Positions 25,622-35,880 are shown, counted from the stretch's first letter. The stretch is DNA of 64,000 nucleotides from Variovorax boronicumulans (GCF_030812215.1 NZ_JAUSSG010000009.1:295140-359139); one strand, 5' to 3'. The notes: generated by a model from the letters alone, not told the origin. A program made the numbers and translations.

Positions 25622-26655
25622 CTTTTCTCTGGCCTCAATTCCTCTGGTTGCTGGCGGCGTTGCCGCTGCTGGTGTTGCTCTATGTTTGGCTGATCCGCCG
25701 CAAGAAGAAGATGGCGGTGCGCTATGCGAGCCTGTCGATCGTGCGCGAGGCGATGGGTGCAGGCCAGAGCTTCAGAAGGCACCTTCCGCCCTTGTTGTTC
25801 CTCCTGGCCATGGCCGCGATGCTGGTGGCCGCGGCGCGGCCGATGGCGGTGGTGATGCTGCCCTCGAACCAGCAGACCATCATCCTTGCGATGGACGTCT
25901 CGGGCAGCATGCGCGCGGCCGACGTGCTGCCCAACCGGCTGGTGGCGGCGCAGGAAGCGGCCAAGAGCTTCATCAAGGACCTGCCGCGCACCGTGAAGGT
26001 GGGCATCGTCGCCTTCGCGGGCAGCGCGCAGGTGGCGCAGCTGCCAACCACAAACCACGACGACCTGGTGACCGCCATCGACAGCTTCCAGCTGCAGCGC
26101 GCGACCGCCACCGGCAACGCCATCGTGGTGTCGCTCGCCACGCTGTTTCCCGATGCCGGCATCGACGTCGAGCAGTTCAGCGCACCGAGCCGCCAGCGCG
26201 GCACGCCGATCGACCAGACCGAGAAGAAGCTCAAGGATTTCACGCCCGTGGCGCCCGGCTCCTTCACCTCGGCCGCGATCATCATGCTGACCGACGGCCA
26301 GCGCACAACGGGCGTCGATCCGCTCGATGCGGCCAAGGCCGCGGCCGACCGCGGCGTGCGCATCTACACGGTGGGCGTGGGCACGGTCGATGGCGAAACA
26401 ATCGGCTTCGAAGGCTGGTCGATGCGCGTGCGGCTCGACGAGGAAACGCTCAAGGCCGTCGCCAACAAGACCAATGCCGAGTACTTCTACGCAGGCACCG
26501 CGAACGACCTGAAGAAGGTCTACGAAACGCTGAGCTCCAAGCTCACCGTGGAGAAGAAGGAAACGGAAATCTCGGCGCTGTTCGCGCTCGGCGCGGCGGT
26601 GCTCACGCTGCTGTCGGCCGGGTTGTCGCTGCTCTGGTTCAACCGGATTCTTTAG
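25618..26655 (+). CDS. VWA domain membrane protein (BatA-like)
   Basis: 345 aa. Two N-terminal membrane segments (about 5-25 and 57-75), a VWA domain with a perfect MIDAS motif DVSGSM at 93-98, and a C-terminal membrane helix near 320-340. This is the aerotolerance-protein BatA architecture; BatB and the TPR proteins of full Bat operons are absent. The VWA domain faces the periplasm or cytoplasm depending on topology. Its 3' end overlaps the convergent tetR-type gene by 17 bases. Confidence 0.92.
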   Translation: MTFLWPQFLWLLAALPLLVLLYVWLIRRKKKMAVRYASLSIVREAMGAGQSFRRHLPPLLFLLAMAAMLVAAARPMAVVMLPSNQQTIILAMDVSGSMRAADVLPNRLVAAQEAAKSFIKDLPRTVKVGIVAFAGSAQVAQLPTTNHDDLVTAIDSFQLQRATATGNAIVVSLATLFPDAGIDVEQFSAPSRQRGTPIDQTEKKLKDFTPVAPGSFTSAAIIMLTDGQRTTGVDPLDAAKAAADRGVRIYTVGVGTVDGETIGFEGWSMRVRLDEETLKAVANKTNAEYFYAGTANDLKKVYETLSSKLTVEKKETEISALFALGAAVLTLLSAGLSLLWFNRIL

Positions 26656-27289
26656 CGCTCGTTGCGGTTGCGGGCTGCGCATCCGCGCAATCCGGCGACT
26701 TCACAGCCCCGATGCCCCCAAGGAAAAGATCGGCCACGATCGGCGCGATCGCCGCGTGGTCGAGCTTTCCGCCAGGCTTCATCCAAGTGAACATCCAGTT
26801 GATCATGCCGAACAGCAGCATGGTCAGGGGCTTGGCCAGGTCGTCGCTCGGCGCGCCGGGCCGCAGCGCCGACACCGCGCGCGCAAAGCCCGCGACCACC
26901 TCGCGCTCCTTGTCGAGCACGCGCTCGCGGTCTTCCTCTTCGAGAAAGCGCACGTCGTCGGTCAGCACGCGGTGCGCGTCCTGCGCGCCGGCGTATTCCT
27001 CGACGATGCGGTAGATGAAGCGGCGAAGGCGCTCTTCATCGGTCTGCGTCGACGCCTCTTCCTCGGCCACCAGCGCCGCGAGCTTCGACACATGCGTCTC
27101 GGCAATGCTGATGAGCAGGCTGCTCTTGTCCTTGTAGTAGTGATAGAGCGTGGCCTTGGAGAGGTTGCACGCCTCGGCCACCTGGTTCATCGACGTGGCG
27201 GGGTAACCCCGGCGCGCGAACAGCTGGGCGGCCTGCGCGAGGATCAGTTCGCGCTGGTCGTCGTAGGTGGCGGATCTTCCACGCGGCAT
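26639..27289 (-). CDS. paaR: TetR family regulator, probable PaaR repressor of phenylacetate genes
   Basis: 216 aa. N-terminal TetR helix-turn-helix (LFARRGYPATSMNQVAEACN, then LSKATLYHYYKDKSSLL) and a long helical ligand domain. Position directly upstream of paaY and the paa operon and the TetR type fit PaaR of betaproteobacteria, which represses paa genes until phenylacetyl-CoA binds. The probable operator is at 28059-28072. Its ligand is inferred from context. Confidence 0.85.
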   Translation of the reverse strand: MPRGRSATYDDQRELILAQAAQLFARRGYPATSMNQVAEACNLSKATLYHYYKDKSSLLISIAETHVSKLAALVAEEEASTQTDEERLRRFIYRIVEEYAGAQDAHRVLTDDVRFLEEEDRERVLDKEREVVAGFARAVSALRPGAPSDDLAKPLTMLLFGMINWMFTWMKPGGKLDHAAIAPIVADLFLGGIGAVKSPDCADAQPATATSAKESG

Positions 27290-27372
27290 CGGGTCGGGTT
27301 CCTTGGATTCAAGCGGTTGGGGACAGCGCGCGATCTTGCATGAAGCGGGCGGCGGGTCAGAGGTTGAGCCTC

Positions 27373-27975
27373 TCAGCCGCGCCGCGTGGCAATGAGCGAA
27401 CGCACGTCGATGGCCGGCAGGCGCGGGCGGTCCGCCTCCTTCTCGGCGAGCGGCGCCACTTCGCGCAGGCTCGCGAGGCTGCGCACCGTCAGCGCCTGGT
27501 AGACGTGCGTGCCTTCGAGCTTCCAGGCGATCTCGTCGTCGCTGAGCTCGCGCTTCACTTTTGCCGGAATGCCCGACACCAGCGACCGCGCCGGCACCTT
27601 CATGCCGGCCGGAACGAAAGCACAGGCCGCAACGATGGCCTTCTCGCCGATCTCAGCCTCGTCCATCACCACCGCGTTCATGCCCACCAGCGCATCGCGC
27701 CGCACGATGCAGCTGTGCAGGATCGCGCCATGGCCGATGTGCCCGTTGACCTCCACCACCGTGTCGTTGTCGGGAAAGCCGTGGATGCAGCAGTGGTCCT
27801 GCACGTTGGAGCCCTCCTCCAGCACGATGCGGCCGAAGTCGCCCCTCAGGCTCGCGCACGGGCCGACATAGCAGTTCGGGCCGACGATCACGTCACCGAT
27901 CAGCACGGCACTGGGGTGCACATAGGCGCTCGGGTCGACGACGGGAATCACGCCGTCGATGGAATAGCTGGGCAT
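27373..27975 (-). CDS. paaY: PaaY-like hexapeptide-repeat thioesterase
   Basis: 200 aa left-handed beta-helix protein of the gamma-carbonic anhydrase fold, with three candidate metal histidines (DHCCIHGF near 85 and GHIGHGAILH near 99). PaaY family members hydrolyse dead-end CoA esters such as 2-hydroxycyclohepta-1,4,6-triene-1-formyl-CoA formed when oxepin chemistry goes astray. Divergent from paaG, so both probably answer to the same operator. ATG 27975 preceded by AGGAGCC. Confidence 0.92.
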   Translation of the reverse strand: MPSYSIDGVIPVVDPSAYVHPSAVLIGDVIVGPNCYVGPCASLRGDFGRIVLEEGSNVQDHCCIHGFPDNDTVVEVNGHIGHGAILHSCIVRRDALVGMNAVVMDEAEIGEKAIVAACAFVPAGMKVPARSLVSGIPAKVKRELSDDEIAWKLEGTHVYQALTVRSLASLREVAPLAEKEADRPRLPAIDVRSLIATRRG

Positions 27976-28050
27976 TCGATGGGGCTCCTTTTTTGCGGTC
28001 TCAGGGTTTGCCCTGAATCAACCCGCTTGTGCCGGGATTGCGGTCAATCC

Positions 28051-28075
28051 TAAAATCAACCGAACGGTCGGTCAA
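28051..28075 (-). promoter_or_regulatory. paaY: Leftward sigma70-like promoter for paaY overlapping PaaR site
   Basis: On the minus strand TTGACC (28075-28070), a 17-base spacer and TAGGAT (28052-28047 region begins at 28052) give a good -35/-10 pair. The ACCGA/TCGGT dyad lies inside the spacer, where a bound repressor would block RNA polymerase. Confidence 0.5.
28059..28072. promoter_or_regulatory. Candidate PaaR (TetR-type) operator
   Basis: ACCGAACGGTCGGT is a 14-base dyad with one mismatched central pair, in the 148-base divergent region between paaY and paaG. TetR repressors bind short palindromes of this size, and the site sits over the paaY promoter and upstream of paaG. Assignment to PaaR is by context. 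Confidence 0.55.
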
Positions 28076-28123
28076 TAGTGTTTACTAGCCGATTCGTACC
28101 CACACAAGGATGAAAGACACGCC

Positions 28124-28927
28124 ATGTCGGAACCTTTAGTTCTCGTCAGCAACGCCGATGCCGTCCGCACGCTGAGCCTCAACCGCCCTGCGGCGCTCAA
28201 CAGCTTCACGACCGAGCTGCATGCCGAGTTGATGGCAGCGCTGGAATCGGCAGCCAGGGACGACAGCGTGCGCTGCGTCGTGCTCACCGGCGCCGGCCGC
28301 GCCTTCTGCGCCGGCCAGGACCTCGCCGATCCCTCGGTCGCCCCCGACCCCACGCCTGGCGCCGCGCCCAAGGACCTGGGCCGCGTCATCTCCACTTACT
28401 ACGCCCCGCTCGTCGCACGCCTTCGCTCGATGCCGGTGCCGGTGGTCGCGGCCGTCAACGGCGTCGCGGCCGGCGCGGGTGCCAACCTCGCGCTGTGCTG
28501 CGACCTCGTCGTGGCCGGCCGCTCGGCCAGCTTCATCCAGGCCTTCACCAGGATCGGCCTCGTGCCCGACACCGGCGGCACCTGGCTGCTGCCACGCCTC
28601 GTCGGCTCGGCACGTGCGCTGGGCATCGCGCTGCTCGGCGACAAGCTCCCCGCCGAAGAAGCCGCGCGCATCGGCCTCATCTGGCAGTGCGTGGACGACG
28701 CGGCGCTGGCCGATACGGCCGCCGCACTCGCCTCGAAGCTCGCAACCATGCCGACCCGCGCCCTCGTCGCCACCCGCCAGGCGCTGACCGCGGCGCAGGA
28801 CATGAGCCTCGATGCAGCCTTGGCCGAAGAAGCCCGCATCCAACGCGAAATGGGCAACGCCAACGACTACCGCGAAGGCGTCGAAGCCTTCCGCGCCAAG
28901 CGCGCGCCCGTGTTCAAGGACCGCTGA
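28124..28927 (+). CDS. paaG: 2-(1,2-epoxy-1,2-dihydrophenyl)acetyl-CoA isomerase PaaG
   Basis: 267 aa crotonase-fold protein. Oxyanion-hole blocks GAGRAFCAGQDLAD near residues 62-75 and NGVAAGAGANLALCCD near 113-128; the FTRIGLVPDTGGTWLLPR stretch is typical of PaaG. It converts ring-1,2-epoxyphenylacetyl-CoA to oxepin-CoA and also shifts double bonds later in the pathway. First gene of the rightward paa operon; three bases separate it from paaI. Confidence 0.95.
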   Translation: MSEPLVLVSNADAVRTLSLNRPAALNSFTTELHAELMAALESAARDDSVRCVVLTGAGRAFCAGQDLADPSVAPDPTPGAAPKDLGRVISTYYAPLVARLRSMPVPVVAAVNGVAAGAGANLALCCDLVVAGRSASFIQAFTRIGLVPDTGGTWLLPRLVGSARALGIALLGDKLPAEEAARIGLIWQCVDDAALADTAAALASKLATMPTRALVATRQALTAAQDMSLDAALAEEARIQREMGNANDYREGVEAFRAKRAPVFKDR

Positions 28928-28930
28928 GCC

Positions 28931-29374
28931 ATGACCGAACCCACCCGCACGCCCCAGCAGACGGCCGAGTACGTCCGCGACGGCATGCTCGCCAACGACA
29001 ACGCCACCCAGGGCCTTGGCATGCGCATCGTCGAGGTCGGCCCCGGCCAGGCCACCATCCAGATGCAGGTGCGCCCCGACATGCTCAACGGCCACGCCAC
29101 CTGCCACGGCGGCTTCATGGCCACGCTGGCCGATTCGACCTTCGCCTTCGCCTGCAACTCGTACAACGAGCTGACCGTGGCCTCGGGTTTCTCGATCGAC
29201 TTCATCGCTCCCGCGCGCGAAGGCGATGTGCTCACCGCGCGCTGCCACGAGGTCTCCAAGGCCGGCCGCACCGGCGTGTACGACACCGAAATCACCAACC
29301 AGCGCGGCGAGCGCATCGCGATGTTCCGTGGCCGCTCGTACACCGCCAAGGGCCGCCCCGCCGTCGCTGCCTGA
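28931..29374 (+). CDS. paaI: Hydroxyphenylacetyl-CoA thioesterase PaaI
   Basis: 147 aa hotdog-fold thioesterase with MLNGHATCHGGFMATLADSTFA near residues 53-74 (HGG motif; catalytic Asp in LADS). PaaI recovers CoA from non-productive hydroxyphenylacetyl-CoA. Between paaG and paaK with 3- and 19-base gaps. Confidence 0.95.
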   Translation: MTEPTRTPQQTAEYVRDGMLANDNATQGLGMRIVEVGPGQATIQMQVRPDMLNGHATCHGGFMATLADSTFAFACNSYNELTVASGFSIDFIAPAREGDVLTARCHEVSKAGRTGVYDTEITNQRGERIAMFRGRSYTAKGRPAVAA

Positions 29375-29393
29375 ACGAAGAGACAAGACCACC

Positions 29394-30704
<1,311 letters not shown>

Positions 30705-30739
30705 CGCGCAAGGCCCCCCCACACTGAAAGGACACGCAC

Positions 30740-31753
30740 ATGTACACCCAGGCAATGGACACCATGGGCAAGGACCCGGGCGACGGCAAGCAGAAGGCCG
30801 TGCGCTCCGCCGATGAGATGCGGCTCGAGGAGCGCTTCGACGCGCAGATCGACGCTGGCGAATTCATCGAGGCGAAGGACTGGATGCCCGAGCACTACCG
30901 CAAGACGCTGGTGCGCCAGATCAGCCAGCACGCGCATTCCGAAATCGTCGGCATGCTGCCCGAGGGCAACTGGATCAGCCGCGCGCCCACGTTGAAGCGC
31001 AAGGCCATCCTGCTGGCCAAGGTGCAGGACGAAGGCGGCCACGGCCTCTACCTGTATGCGGCCGCCGAGACGCTGGGCACTTCGCGCGACCAGATGTTCG
31101 ACGCGCTGCACAGCGGCAAGGCCAAGTACAGCTCGATCTTCAACTACCCCACGCTCACCTGGGCCGACATGGGCACCATCGGCTGGCTGGTCGATGGCGC
31201 GGCGATCATGAACCAGGTGCCGATCTGCCGCTGCTCGTACGCACCGTATGCGCGCGCCATGATCCGCATCTGCCGCGAGGAGAGCTTTCACCAGCGCCAG
31301 GGCTACGAGGCCCTGCTCACCATGATGACCCATGGCAACGACGCGCAGAAAGCGATGGTGCAGGACGCGGTCAACCGCTGGTGGTGGCCCTCGATCATGA
31401 TGTTCGGCCCGCCCGACGACCAGTCGCCCAACTCGGCGCAGTCGATGCGCTGGGGCATCAAGCGCTTCAGCAACGACGAGCTGCGCCAGAAATTCATCGA
31501 CGCCGCCGTCGAGCAGGCCGCCATCCTCGGCGTGACCCTGCCCGACCCAGATCTCAAGTGGAACGAAGAGCGCCAGGCGCACGACTTCGGCGCCATCGAC
31601 TGGAGCGAGTTCTGGCGCGTGATCGGCGGCGACGGCCCCTGCAACCGCGAGCGCCTGCAGGCCCGCGTCGACGCGTGGGAAGACGGCGAGTGGGTCCGCG
31701 AAGCCGCGATGGCCCACGCCAACAAACAGCAACCAGTCAAGGAGGCCGCATGA
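30740..31753 (+). CDS. paaA: Phenylacetyl-CoA 1,2-epoxidase catalytic subunit PaaA
   Basis: 337 aa. Di-iron ferritin-like fold with EGGHG (VQDEGGHGLYLY near residue 98) and EESFHQRQGYE (near 182) supplying metal ligands. With PaaC it forms the core that inserts oxygen into the ring of phenylacetyl-CoA. RBS GAAAGGA before the ATG; its stop overlaps the paaB start (ATGA). Confidence 0.97.
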   Translation: MYTQAMDTMGKDPGDGKQKAVRSADEMRLEERFDAQIDAGEFIEAKDWMPEHYRKTLVRQISQHAHSEIVGMLPEGNWISRAPTLKRKAILLAKVQDEGGHGLYLYAAAETLGTSRDQMFDALHSGKAKYSSIFNYPTLTWADMGTIGWLVDGAAIMNQVPICRCSYAPYARAMIRICREESFHQRQGYEALLTMMTHGNDAQKAMVQDAVNRWWWPSIMMFGPPDDQSPNSAQSMRWGIKRFSNDELRQKFIDAAVEQAAILGVTLPDPDLKWNEERQAHDFGAIDWSEFWRVIGGDGPCNRERLQARVDAWEDGEWVREAAMAHANKQQPVKEAA

Positions 31754-32049
31754 GCGCCGATACGACCAAACAAGAGTGGCCCCTGTGGGAAGTGTTCGTT
31801 CGCAGCAAGGCGGGCCTGGACCACAAGCACTGCGGCAGCCTGCACGCGGCCGATTCGAAGATGGCGATCCAGATGGCGCGCGACGTGTACACGCGCCGCC
31901 AGGAAGGCAGCAGCATCTGGGTGGTGCGCTCCGAGCAGATCGTGGCGAGCGACCCGGGCGAGAAGGACATGTACTTCGATCCGGCCGAAGACAAGGTCTA
32001 CCGCCACCCGACCTTCTACGCGCTGCCCAAGTCCGTGGACCACATGTGA
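31750..32049 (+). CDS. paaB: Phenylacetyl-CoA epoxidase subunit PaaB
   Basis: 99 aa small subunit bridging PaaA/PaaC units; signature WPLWEVFVRSKAGLDHKHCG at the N-terminus (residues 10-29) and SSIWVVRSEQI mid-protein. GGAGG precedes the ATG at 31750, which overlaps the paaA stop. Confidence 0.96.
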   Translation: MSADTTKQEWPLWEVFVRSKAGLDHKHCGSLHAADSKMAIQMARDVYTRRQEGSSIWVVRSEQIVASDPGEKDMYFDPAEDKVYRHPTFYALPKSVDHM

Positions 32050-32063
32050 GCGAGCGGCACGCC

Positions 32064-32843
32064 ATGCAAGCATCGATCGAACTGAACCGCACGCCCGCCG
32101 TGCAATACCTGCTGCGCATCGGCGACACATGTCTCGTGCTCGCGCAGCGCCTGGGCGAGTGGTGCGGCCACGCGCCCGTGCTGGAAGAAGACATCGCGAT
32201 GGCCAACATCGCGCTCGACCTCGTCGGCCAGGCGCGCGGCCTGCTCACGCACGCCGGCAAGCTCGAAGGCGAAGGCCGCGCGCACGACGAAGACCAGCTC
32301 GCGTACCTGCGCGAAGAGCGCGACTACTTCAACCTCACGCTGGTCGAGTTGCCGCGCGGCGACTTCGCCTTTGCCGTGGTGCGCAACACCATGGTCGCCA
32401 CGCTGCTCAAGCTGCTGTGGCAGCGCCTCGCGGCATCGAGCGATGCCGAGGTGGCCGCCATCGCCGGCAAGGCGGTGAAGGAAGCGCGCTACCACCAGCA
32501 GCACTCGGGCGACTGGGTGGTGCGCCTGGGCGACGGCACCGAAGAATCGCGCCGCCGCACCGAGAAGGCGTTGAAGCAGCTCTGGCTCTACGTGCCCGAG
32601 CTGTTCGAGAGCGATGCGGTGGACGCCGAAGCCAGCGCAAGCGGCCTCGGCCCCGCATGGAGCGAACTGCGCGAACCCTGGCACGCCGAGATGCAGCAGG
32701 TGCTCGACGCGGCCGGCCTCGCGATGCCGAAGGAAGCCGCCTTCCGCAGCACCGGCAAGCAAGGCGTGCACAGCGAGCACATGGGCTACATCCTCACCGA
32801 GATGCAGCACCTGCAGCGCAGCTTCCCCGGGGGCGTGTGGTGA
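32064..32843 (+). CDS. paaC: Phenylacetyl-CoA epoxidase structural subunit PaaC
   Basis: 259 aa from ATG 32064 (an in-frame GTG at 32046 overlapping the paaB stop is an alternative). Ferritin-like fold with EDIAMANIALDLVGQAR near residue 39 and KEARYHQQHSGDWVVRLGDG near 138; pairs with PaaA but has no functional di-iron site in the known enzyme. Ends overlapping paaD (GTGA). Confidence 0.95.
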   Translation: MQASIELNRTPAVQYLLRIGDTCLVLAQRLGEWCGHAPVLEEDIAMANIALDLVGQARGLLTHAGKLEGEGRAHDEDQLAYLREERDYFNLTLVELPRGDFAFAVVRNTMVATLLKLLWQRLAASSDAEVAAIAGKAVKEARYHQQHSGDWVVRLGDGTEESRRRTEKALKQLWLYVPELFESDAVDAEASASGLGPAWSELREPWHAEMQQVLDAAGLAMPKEAAFRSTGKQGVHSEHMGYILTEMQHLQRSFPGGVW

Positions 32844-33367
32844 CGAGCGTGGTTGCGTCGCGCGTCGATGCGGCGTGGGCCGTGCTGCACACGGTGCTCG
32901 ACCCCGAGGTGCCGGCCGTGTCGGTCTGCGACCTGGGCATCGTGCGCGAGGTGATCGAACACGACGACGGCCTGGAGATCGTGCTCACGCCCACCTACTC
33001 CGGCTGCCCCGCGACCGAAGCGATCGAGCACGACGTGCTGGCCGCCATCGAGCAGGCGGGCCTCGGCCGCGCACGCGCCACGCTGCGCCGCGCGCCCGCA
33101 TGGAGCAGCGACTGGATCAGCGACGAGGGCCGCGCCAAGCTCAAGGCCTACGGCATTGCGCCGCCCGCGCATCTCACGCCCGAGGTCGCCGCCAACACCG
33201 CGATGCCGATCAAGCTCTTCGGGCGCATCGCCGGCGAACGCATCGCCTGCCCGCGCTGCGCGAGCGAGCGCACCGAACGCCTTTCGGCCTTCGGCTCGAC
33301 CGCCTGCAAGGCCCTCTATCGCTGCATGGCCTGCCGCGAGCCCTTCGAACATTTCAAGCCGATCTAA
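32840..33367 (+). CDS. paaD: PaaD, MIP18/DUF59 protein with C-terminal zinc site
   Basis: 175 aa from GTG 32840, which overlaps the paaC stop. DUF59 core LDPEVPAVSVCDLGIVREV and TPTYSGCPATE; C-terminal cysteines CPRC...C...CMAC. It is thought to help mature iron-sulfur or di-iron centres of the epoxidase complex. Eight bases before paaE. Confidence 0.93.
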   Translation: MTSVVASRVDAAWAVLHTVLDPEVPAVSVCDLGIVREVIEHDDGLEIVLTPTYSGCPATEAIEHDVLAAIEQAGLGRARATLRRAPAWSSDWISDEGRAKLKAYGIAPPAHLTPEVAANTAMPIKLFGRIAGERIACPRCASERTERLSAFGSTACKALYRCMACREPFEHFKPI

Positions 33368-33375
33368 GGCCCCCG

Positions 33376-34461
33376 ATGAGTACCCTTTTCCACCCCCTGC
33401 GCGTGAAGGCCATCGAGCCCGACACGCACGAGGCCGTCATCGTCTCGTTCGAGGTGCCGGCCGACCTGCAGGAAGTCTTCGGCTTCACGCAGGGCCAGTA
33501 CCTCACCTTGCGCCACGACATCGACGGCCAGGACCTGCGCCGTTCCTATTCGATCTGCGCGGGCCTGGACGACGGCGAGCTGCGCGTCGGCGTGCGCAAG
33601 GTGCGCGGCGGCGTGTTCTCCAACTGGATCAACGCGAACCTGCAGCCCGGCGACACCCTGCAGGTGATGGCGCCGCAGGGCCGCTTCTTCGTGCCGATCG
33701 AGCCGGCTTCGGCCCGGCACCACGTCGGCATCGCGGGCGGCAGCGGCATCACGCCGATCCTCTCGATCATGAAGACCGTGCTGGCGCGCGAGCCCGCGAG
33801 CCGCTTCACGCTGATCTACGGCAACCGCCAGCTGCAGTCCACGATGTTCAAGGAAGAAATCGAGGACCTGAAGAACCGCTACATGACGCGCCTGGTGCTG
33901 CTGCATGTGTTCTCCGACGAGCACACCGATTCGCCGCTGGGCTTCGGGGTGATGAACCGCGAGAAGATCGGCGAGTTCCTCGCGTCGGTGGTGCCCGCGA
34001 AGAAGATCGACCATGTGTACGTTTGCGGCCCGTTCCAGATGAACGACGAGGCCGAGGCCGCGCTGCTCGCGGCCGGCGTGCCCGAGGACCGCATCCACAT
34101 CGAGCGCTTCGGCGTCGCTCTTCCCTCGGCCACGCAGGTCGGCGCCGTGGTGCACGAGCCGCAGCCGGGCGACGCCAAGCAGGCCCGCATCACCATCGTG
34201 CGCGACGGCCTGCAGCGCGAGATCACCTTCACCGAAGGCCAGCCCAGCATCCTCGATGCGGCCTCTGCCGCCGGCCTCGAAGTGCCGTTCTCGTGCACCT
34301 CCGGCGTGTGCGGCACCTGCCGCGCCAAGTGCGTGGACGGGGAAGTCCGCATGGAAAGAAACTTCGCGCTCGACAAGAATGAAGTGGCCGCCGGGTTCGT
34401 GCTGACCTGCCAGGCCCACCCCCTCACCGAACGTGTCACCTTGTCCTTCGACGAGCGCTGA
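33376..34461 (+). CDS. paaE: Phenylacetyl-CoA epoxidase reductase PaaE
   Basis: 361 aa. FAD-binding RRSYSICAG (near 55), NAD(P)-binding GIAGGSGITPI (near 118) and a C-terminal plant-type 2Fe-2S domain with CTSGVCGTC and a distant fourth cysteine (LTCQAHP). It passes electrons from NADPH to PaaA. Last structural epoxidase gene; 43 bases precede the importer genes. Confidence 0.96.
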   Translation: MSTLFHPLRVKAIEPDTHEAVIVSFEVPADLQEVFGFTQGQYLTLRHDIDGQDLRRSYSICAGLDDGELRVGVRKVRGGVFSNWINANLQPGDTLQVMAPQGRFFVPIEPASARHHVGIAGGSGITPILSIMKTVLAREPASRFTLIYGNRQLQSTMFKEEIEDLKNRYMTRLVLLHVFSDEHTDSPLGFGVMNREKIGEFLASVVPAKKIDHVYVCGPFQMNDEAEAALLAAGVPEDRIHIERFGVALPSATQVGAVVHEPQPGDAKQARITIVRDGLQREITFTEGQPSILDAASAAGLEVPFSCTSGVCGTCRAKCVDGEVRMERNFALDKNEVAAGFVLTCQAHPLTERVTLSFDER

Positions 34462-34504
34462 CACGCAAGGCCCCAACGATTTTTCAACCCGGAGACAAGC
34501 CCAA

Positions 34505-35653
34505 ATGAAATTCTTCTTCCAGCCCCTTCTGATCGCCGCGCTGTGCGCCACCGCCGCCGCGGCGTGGGCCGACGTCAATGTCGGCGTGACGGTGTCGGCC
34601 ACCGGCCCCGCCGCCTCGCTCGGCATTCCCGAGAAGAACACCATCGCGCTGATGCCCAAGACCATCGGCGGCCAGAAGATCAACTACATCGTGCTGGACG
34701 ATGCCTCCGACACCACCGCGGCCGTGGCCAACACCCGCAAGCTGATCGCCGAGAACAAGGTCGACATCGTGCTGGGCTCCACCACCACGCCCAACTCGCT
34801 CGCGATGATCGACGTGGTGAGCGAGGCCAAGACGCCGATGATCTCCATCGCCGCCTCGGCCCGCATCATCGAGCCGATGGACGCGAAGAAGAAGTGGGTC
34901 TTCAAGACGCCGCAGAACGACATCATGATGTCGCTCGCCATCGCCGAGCACATGGCCGCCAACGGCGTGAAGACGGTCGCCTTCATCGGCTTCTCCGATG
35001 CGTACGGCGAAGGCTGGTCGGAAGAATTCGCCAAGGCCGCGGCGCTCAAGAAGATCACCATCGTCGCCAACGAGCGTTACTCACGCACCGACACCTCGGT
35101 GACCGGCCAGGCGCTGAAGATCATGGCCGCCAAGGCAGACGCCGTGCTGGTCGCGGGCTCGGGCACGCCGGCCGCGCTGCCGCAGAAGACGCTCAAGGAG
35201 CGCGGCTACACCGGCAAGATGTACCAGACGCACGGCGTGGCGAACGCCGACTTCCTGCGCGTGGGCGGCAAGGACGTGGAAGGCACTTTCCTGCCCGCGG
35301 GCCCGGTGCTCGTGGCCGACCAATTGCCGGCCAGCAACCCGGTGAAGAAGTCCGCGCTGGCCTATGTGTCGGCATACGAAGCAGCCAACGGCAAGGGCAC
35401 CGTGTCGACCTTCGGCGCGCACGCATGGGACGCGGGCCTGCTGATGACCTCCGCGGTTCCGGTCGCGCTGAAGAAGGCACAACCGGGCACGCCCGAGTTC
35501 CGCGCGGCCCTGCGCGATGCGCTGGAGCAGGTCAAGGAAGTGTCGGGCGCGCACGGCGTGTTCAGCATGACCGAGAAGGACCACCTGGGCCTCGACCAAC
35601 GCGCGCGCGTGATGGTGAAGATCGAAAACGGCGCCTGGAAGTACCAGCCTTAA
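34505..35653 (+). CDS. ABC transporter substrate-binding protein (branched-chain/aromatic type)
   Basis: 382 aa from ATG 34505. Signal peptide residues 1-21 (LLIAALCATAAAAWA) and a type I periplasmic-binding fold (VNVGVTVSATGPAASLGIPEKNTIAL at the mature start). GGAG precedes the start. Its place between paaE and paaZ implies a phenylacetate-related or other aromatic acid ligand, though family members also bind branched-chain amino acids. A palindromic repeat pair follows it. Confidence 0.93.
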   Translation: MKFFFQPLLIAALCATAAAAWADVNVGVTVSATGPAASLGIPEKNTIALMPKTIGGQKINYIVLDDASDTTAAVANTRKLIAENKVDIVLGSTTTPNSLAMIDVVSEAKTPMISIAASARIIEPMDAKKKWVFKTPQNDIMMSLAIAEHMAANGVKTVAFIGFSDAYGEGWSEEFAKAAALKKITIVANERYSRTDTSVTGQALKIMAAKADAVLVAGSGTPAALPQKTLKERGYTGKMYQTHGVANADFLRVGGKDVEGTFLPAGPVLVADQLPASNPVKKSALAYVSAYEAANGKGTVSTFGAHAWDAGLLMTSAVPVALKKAQPGTPEFRAALRDALEQVKEVSGAHGVFSMTEKDHLGLDQRARVMVKIENGAWKYQP

Positions 35654-35675
35654 GGAACGAACCCCGGCCCGGTCA

Positions 35676-35845
35676 CCCTGAGCTTGTCGAAGGGCCGCTC
35701 CGAACGCGCAAGGCTTCGACAGGCTCGGCCCGAACGGCTGGAGCACTTTGAGCCACCCTTCGCTTCGAGCTGCCAACCCGTTCGCCCTGAGCTTGTCGAA
35801 GGGCAGCTCTGAGCGCGCAGGCTTCGACAAGCTCAGCCCGAACGG
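35676..35845. repeat. Two palindromic repeat units (TTCGACAAGCTCAG type) between SBP and permease genes
   Basis: Unit 1: CCCTGAGCTTGTCGAAGGGC at 35676-35695 facing GCTTCGACAGGCTCGGCCC at 35713-35731. Unit 2: CCCTGAGCTTGTCGAAGGGC at 35785-35804 facing GCTTCGACAAGCTCAGCCC at 35821-35839, flanked by CCGTTCG/CGAACGG. Each unit can fold into a strong hairpin in the mRNA. This sequence type is widely scattered in proteobacterial genomes. It occupies the 227-base gap between the binding-protein and permease genes. Confidence 0.85.
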
Positions 35846-35880
35846 TCCGGGGGCATTCAGCCTCGATTGAAAGTTCTCGT

